From: Candidatus Poribacteria bacterium
GTDB taxonomy: Bacteria > Poribacteria > WGA-4E > WGA-3G
Assembly (NCBI GenBank): GCA_003635195.1
Contig: PYIY01000156.1
Location: forward strand, 1 to 64,000
Direction of reading: 5' to 3'
Length of the DNA stretch: 64,000 bases
The notes under the pieces were generated by a model. It was not told the DNA's origin. It saw nothing but the letters and a program-made list of their open reading frames with translations, and did no database searches. Within the stretch, counting starts at the first letter, position 1, and each line of letters starts with the position of its first letter. A program made the translations under genes and the position numbers. This document shows, one piece after another, positions 60,588 to 64,000 of the stretch.

Positions 60588-61694
60588 TTAGAGGCTCGGT
60601 GGATAGCAGCAGATGATCTCCATCGGGGTGTCGCCGGTGCTAACGATGACGTAGCTCGACAAGCAGCGTGGGATGAAAACAGATTTGCCGCGTTTCAGCG
60701 GGACATCTTCAAAATCACCGCGCAGTACACCTTCGCCGCCTAACGTCACAAGGGCATAGAAACCTTTATCTGCAGGCATACTCAGCGTTGCGTTTACCGT
60801 CAGGCGTGAGCATCCGAAGAATTTTGAGGCTTCCTCTGGCACGATTCTGTCTTCGCGATTGTCCCCTTCTGCTCGGACGAGCTCTGGCGTGCGTCGGATG
60901 TAGTTATTGAGGTAATCCAATTCGAGTTTATCGAACTCAGCGGCATCTACGGCGAGGTCCCATCCGAGACCGAGGTGTCCATCCTCTCTTTCAAACGGAA
61001 AACCTTCCCATTCAGCGAGGATATTCCAATCGGTAGGTTCCTGCGGTTCGAGGACGCATAACCCTGTGCCGAGTGAATGGACGATCGGTGTACGTAAGAA
61101 GTATACTTCCCCAACCTTCGGTTCAACGACGTGCATGAGACTTCGGAGTGTTGGCACATCTTGTGCCTCCATCAGGCGGCGGAACTCTGCTTTGTCTATT
61201 GCTTCTTTCCAGCCGATCCATGCCTTCGCGCCCGGACGCGTGCCGATAAGAATCCATGCCTCGTTCTTGCCAAAAGGTGAATTAAGGTGTTTTTGCGAGA
61301 AATCGGGGTTCGGATGCCAATGGATAGGGATATGCGCGCCTTCACCGACATCGAAAATCTTGAGAAGCACGCCTAATTCAGTGCCATATTTAGCCACGTG
61401 CGCGCTCCCGAGTGTCTCTTCCGGGAATGCGTCCAGCAGTGCTTTCAGCAACACAACCTCACCACTTGGGAGTTCGATGCGACTGAACCCTTTGTCGGGC
61501 GGATTGTCTCTGCCGGGAGTGATTGCACGGTTCGTAGAGAAAATCCATTCTTCGGAGTAATAATCATCTTTTGGATCGGGGTCACCCATAAACTCAGCAC
61601 GGAGTTTCCCGCCGTTATAGAAATGCAGGTAGGTATTCGGTGCTAAGGCGATGGGCGCGTCTAACATTGACTTTAGTTCGTTTTGTGATGCCAT
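60588..61694 (-). CDS. Mannose-6-phosphate isomerase-like cupin protein
   Basis: 368 residues from ATG 61694 (MASQNELKSMLDAPI), chosen because AAAGGAC precedes it; an in-frame ATG 75 nt upstream lacks a site. Class I ManA-like blocks: NTYLHFYNGGKLRAEFMG, YYSEEWIFSTNRA, HIPIHWHPNPDFSQKHLNSPFGKNEAWILIGTRPGAKAWIGW (metal-binding His and Glu), VYFLRTPIVHSLGTG and a C-terminal cupin VTLGGEGVLRGDFEDVPLKRGKSVFIPRCLSSY. Probably a sugar-phosphate isomerase; exact substrate uncertain. Confidence 0.8.
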   Translation of the reverse strand: MASQNELKSMLDAPIALAPNTYLHFYNGGKLRAEFMGDPDPKDDYYSEEWIFSTNRAITPGRDNPPDKGFSRIELPSGEVVLLKALLDAFPEETLGSAHVAKYGTELGVLLKIFDVGEGAHIPIHWHPNPDFSQKHLNSPFGKNEAWILIGTRPGAKAWIGWKEAIDKAEFRRLMEAQDVPTLRSLMHVVEPKVGEVYFLRTPIVHSLGTGLCVLEPQEPTDWNILAEWEGFPFEREDGHLGLGWDLAVDAAEFDKLELDYLNNYIRRTPELVRAEGDNREDRIVPEEASKFFGCSRLTVNATLSMPADKGFYALVTLGGEGVLRGDFEDVPLKRGKSVFIPRCLSSYVIVSTGDTPMEIICCYPPSL

Positions 61695-61845
61695 ATTGTT
61701 GTCCTTTCTTTCTCTTTGAGAACTAAGGGTGTCGTTTGTGGGTTCCCTTGTTTGAAGTAAGTTTATCATTTTAGACAGTATTTTGTCAAGTCAATTTTTG
61801 GGAGATTAGAGTTGTTTAGTTTTCAGTTTTTTGGTGGTTTTGGAA

Positions 61846-61871
61846 GGAGGGCGCGACCGGGAAGTCGCTCC
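61846..61871. repeat. REP-like palindrome
   Basis: GGAGGGCGCGAC-CGGGAA-GTCGCTCC: GCGAC/GTCGC stem with GGAG/CTCC outer pairing, in the 240-nt gap between the Doc-like and ManA-like genes. Confidence 0.5.
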
Positions 61872-61935
61872 TACAGACGATATTTGGAAGGATAGATTGG
61901 GGTTACGATGCTACTGCCTCGTTAGCATGCGTTCG

Positions 61936-62307
61936 TTACAAAACCCATGACTGTATATGGTCAGCAATCACTTCAATATCCGTTATGGTTCCATCCGCAA
62001 TCTTGAAACCAAGCTCAATAATCGAATCATCAATGTTGGAAAGACGGGAATAACCGTTCAGTTCCAAAAAAAGGAGCGCGCACGTTAGACCGATACGTTT
62101 ATTTCCGTCGAAAAATATATGGCCTGTAATAATGTGATGAGCATATACCGCAGCTTTTTGAAATGGAGTTGGATACAACTCTGTATCGCCAAATTTGGCA
62201 CTAATTGCTTCGACTAAATAGTCCAATTGATCTTTATGCAAAAGCTGATGGTTCTCCACATGGGTCTCGGCAATGATTAGAATATCCTCAATTGTCAAAT
62301 GTATCAT
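61936..62307 (-). CDS. Doc-like (Fic-fold) toxin
   Basis: 123 residues. HIFFDGNKR (63-71) is the Doc/Fic active loop, and VYAHHIITGHIFF and ALLFLELNGYSRLSN surround it as in death-on-curing toxins. Known: Doc phosphorylates EF-Tu; related Fic proteins add AMP. It starts in an ATGA overlap with the TPR gene upstream. No Phd antitoxin is visible. Confidence 0.85.
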   Translation of the reverse strand: MIHLTIEDILIIAETHVENHQLLHKDQLDYLVEAISAKFGDTELYPTPFQKAAVYAHHIITGHIFFDGNKRIGLTCALLFLELNGYSRLSNIDDSIIELGFKIADGTITDIEVIADHIQSWVL

Positions 62308-62600
62308 AAGTTACCGAGGGTTTTCCATGCGCGATCATAATCTTGTAGTATCTTATCTAAGGCAATGATGGCATCGCTCCCCAGATTTCCTGCAGTTGCG
62401 AGATCTGATTTAGCTTTTTCTCGTTCTCCGAGGCGTAGAAACGCCCCGCCGCGATTGTAAAATGCCTCGGCATAATCGGGTTTGAGCTCTATCGCTTTGG
62501 TGTAGTCTTCAATAGCAAGTTCCAACTCACCTTTTTTACTGTGAGCCAATCCGCGATTGTAATACGTCTCGGCACATTCTTGATTCAGTTCTTGCATCAT
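62304..62600 (-). CDS. TPR protein coupled to the Doc-like toxin
   Basis: 98 residues from ATG 62600 with GGAGG 5 nt upstream. Two tetratricopeptide repeats (AETYYNRGLAHSKKGELELAIEDYTKAIELKPDYAEAFYNRGGAFLRLGEREKAKSDLATAGNLG) and a C-terminal helix DAIIALDKILQDYDRAWKTLGNL. The overlap with the toxin gene is that of a toxin-antitoxin pair. Inference: may act as a non-standard antitoxin or chaperone. Confidence 0.75.
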   Translation of the reverse strand: MMQELNQECAETYYNRGLAHSKKGELELAIEDYTKAIELKPDYAEAFYNRGGAFLRLGEREKAKSDLATAGNLGSDAIIALDKILQDYDRAWKTLGNL

Positions 62601-62703
62601 TTTTCCTCCACAATGCGATTTAGTTGCCGATAATGATAACATGCAAAACGAATCAATGTCAATTGAACCTCACAGCATAATCAGGGACGTTTCGTTTTCG
62701 GTT

Positions 62704-63744
62704 TTAGGGACTGCTACTAAAGAGTTTAGCGATTTCGTCCGTTTCAAAAACAGGTAGCGATTGGCGTGTACGGGTGGTATCTTCCAACCACAACCCCTGC
62801 TCAGGCGGCAAAAACTGTCCGATGATGTCCGCGTTGATGCCCGCTTCGCCGAGGGCTTGACAAATTGCATCGCTTTTTTCAGGTGCCGATGCAATCAACA
62901 TGGCACCCGATGAAATGACACCGAGGGGATTAAGCTCGAACATATCACACAGTGTTCGTGTTATGTCTCCATACAATATTGGCGACCCTAAGAGTTTATC
63001 CGAATAGACAACCGCCCCTAACTCGGCTGCGGTTGCCAACTCATATGTAGCAGTTGCGACACCGCCCTCTGTGACATCGTGCATAGCGTGTACGCCACCC
63101 GTAGCAATTGCGATTTGCGCGTCTCTTAGCACGGAAATCCCGGGATCTATGAGATAGTTCTTCGCCTGCTCTAAGAATACGGCATCGTACCTTTCACGCA
63201 ACTGTTCTTCACACTCGCGCGCGATAATTGCGGTTGCTTCAATACCGATACCTTTCGTGAGAATTAAGGCATCCCCGACACAAGCACCTGCTGAAGTGAA
63301 CAACGCATTTTTATCGGTAACCCCCATCATCTGTCCTATTACAACGGGTTGTGTTACGGCTGGTGTAACTTCGGTATGTCCACCACACAGCGCGATATCA
63401 AACGCTGCACATGCTTGTGTGATTTGCGCCATGATGTCGCGAACCATTGCAGGAGTCGTCGCATCTTCGGGTAACAGTAGGGTTACCAGCAACCATTTCG
63501 GGACAGCCCCCATCGCTGCGATATCATTGGCATTGACGCATACCACGTACCACCCAATATCTTCAGTCGCAAAGGTAATCGGATCGCTGGTTGCAACGAG
63601 ATAGTTGTCCCCTAACGCAATGACAGCAGCATCTTCACCGAGCTGTGGACCGACAACCACGCCTGTGTTGGTATTGGACGTGGGCAGCAGTTCCTTTAAA
63701 AAATCGTGTTTCAGTTTCCCAACAGGCAAATTGATGTTGTTCAT
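62704..63744 (-). CDS. AIR-synthase/HypE-like protein
   Basis: 346 residues of the PurM/HypE/ThiL/SelD superfamily: VGPQLGEDAAVIALGDNYLVATSDPITFATEDIGWYVVCVNANDIAAMGAVPKWLLVTLLLPE, GGHTEVTPAVTQPVVIGQMMG, LTKGIGIEATAIIA, HDVTEGGVATATYELA and NPLGVISSGAMLIA. Closest in layout to HypE-like AIR-synthase proteins, but no hydrogenase genes are nearby and the C-terminal HypE PRIC-type tail is absent. Probably an ATP-dependent enzyme of unknown substrate. The ATG overlaps the previous gene's stop by 1 nt. Confidence 0.82.
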   Translation of the reverse strand: MNNINLPVGKLKHDFLKELLPTSNTNTGVVVGPQLGEDAAVIALGDNYLVATSDPITFATEDIGWYVVCVNANDIAAMGAVPKWLLVTLLLPEDATTPAMVRDIMAQITQACAAFDIALCGGHTEVTPAVTQPVVIGQMMGVTDKNALFTSAGACVGDALILTKGIGIEATAIIARECEEQLRERYDAVFLEQAKNYLIDPGISVLRDAQIAIATGGVHAMHDVTEGGVATATYELATAAELGAVVYSDKLLGSPILYGDITRTLCDMFELNPLGVISSGAMLIASAPEKSDAICQALGEAGINADIIGQFLPPEQGLWLEDTTRTRQSLPVFETDEIAKLFSSSP

Positions 63745-64000
63745 TAGATAAAAATCTTATAAGTACGTAAACCAGATACCGGTCCGATGATTGCCCAAAT
63801 ACTCCCGATGACGTAATCGCCTAAGATGAGTCCCAGAAACAGTGGCGCGACCTTACGATGCAGCCGTAAACCGCCGTGTCGTAAAATCATTAACTTCAGA
63901 AACCACGCCACGAAGAAAGCGAACCAGAAGTAGTCCATCGCAAAACTGATAGCGAGCGCGTAGCCCGCGGGATGGAAGGGCCACCACAGGAAATGCATCC
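63744..64000 (-). CDS. C-terminal end of a second DUF6785-type membrane protein (partial)
   Basis: The frame is open past the right edge. The visible 84 residues (FLWWPFHPAGYALAISFAMDYFWFAFFVAWFLKLMILRHGGLRLHRKVAPLFLGLILGDYVIGSIW) align with the C-terminus of the gene at 47723 (PLHPAGYVIGVAPGTTDVIWFPLLLAMVAKWLILKHGG...). Its TAA stop overlaps the next ATG. Confidence 0.75.
   Translation of the reverse strand, partial: MHFLWWPFHPAGYALAISFAMDYFWFAFFVAWFLKLMILRHGGLRLHRKVAPLFLGLILGDYVIGSIWAIIGPVSGLRTYKIFI

Noticed and set aside
62704..63744. Naming the AIR-synthase-like gene hypE
   Set aside because: No hydrogenase maturation genes are near, and the HypE C-terminal cysteine tail is missing.

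Overview
The window looks like a chromosomal piece of an uncultured Gram-negative-type bacterium. My best guess is Candidatus Poribacteria or a close relative. This rests on gene style, not on a marker gene: a leucine-rich-repeat/cohesin/dockerin protein with a FlgD-like C-terminus, two large DUF6785-type membrane proteins, several TIM-barrel sugar isomerase-like proteins, many small toxin-antitoxin genes and many short palindromic intergenic repeats. Housekeeping genes (smpB, ssrA, tRNA-Leu, hflX, nadC) are intact, so this is chromosome and not phage or plasmid.

Layout. 1-4.2 kb: 3' part of a secreted LRR protein with a CXXCH haem motif. 4.3-7.0 kb (minus): a DUF433/DUF5615/DUF433 toxin-antitoxin cluster and a small operon ending in a sensory-rhodopsin-transducer-like protein. 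7.1-16 kb (plus): a defence-like block with a Type ISP/IIG-like restriction-methylation enzyme, a SIR2-like protein overlapping a 1355-residue STAND-type NTPase, and an orphan antitoxin. 16-21 kb: M24 peptidase, tRNA-Leu, hflX operon. 21-25.7 kb: smpB-ssrA, then a YqiJ/YqiK (OB-fold/flotillin)-type operon whose flotillin gene carries an in-frame stop, then a DUF151 nuclease-like gene. 25.7-28.7 kb: D-aminoacylase-like amidohydrolase and a solitary DNA methyltransferase. 29-35.4 kb: an AlgI/AlgJ-like polysaccharide O-acetylation locus interrupted by an antitoxin gene and a stump of a MazF-like toxin gene. 35.4-39.9 kb: AT-rich DNA with a complete IS4-type element (16-bp inverted repeats, 8-bp target duplication) and relics of related copies.

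The most unusual structure is a pair of look-alike sigma-54 cassettes at 38-42 kb (plus) and 51-54 kb (minus). Each has an enhancer-binding activator without a receiver domain, then three tandem palindromic upstream sites (a different palindrome in each cassette), then a near-identical -24/-12 promoter (TTGGCATGATAYTTGCTA), then an operon of membrane or secreted proteins of unknown function. Cassette 2 is bracketed by 74-bp direct repeats with one mismatch and has two frameshifted genes.

Between the cassettes (42.3-49.7 kb, minus) lie a Gld-like ABC export operon ending in a SIMPL lipoprotein, and a DUF6785-type membrane protein. From 54.9 kb to the right edge all genes are on the minus strand: a beta-hydroxyacid dehydrogenase, a flippase-like membrane protein, nadC, a TIM-barrel isomerase, a PlsC acyltransferase, a ManA-like cupin protein, a TPR-Doc pair, a HypE/AIR-synthase-like protein and the 3' end of a second DUF6785 gene.

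All functional assignments come from reading motifs by eye. No database search was run.
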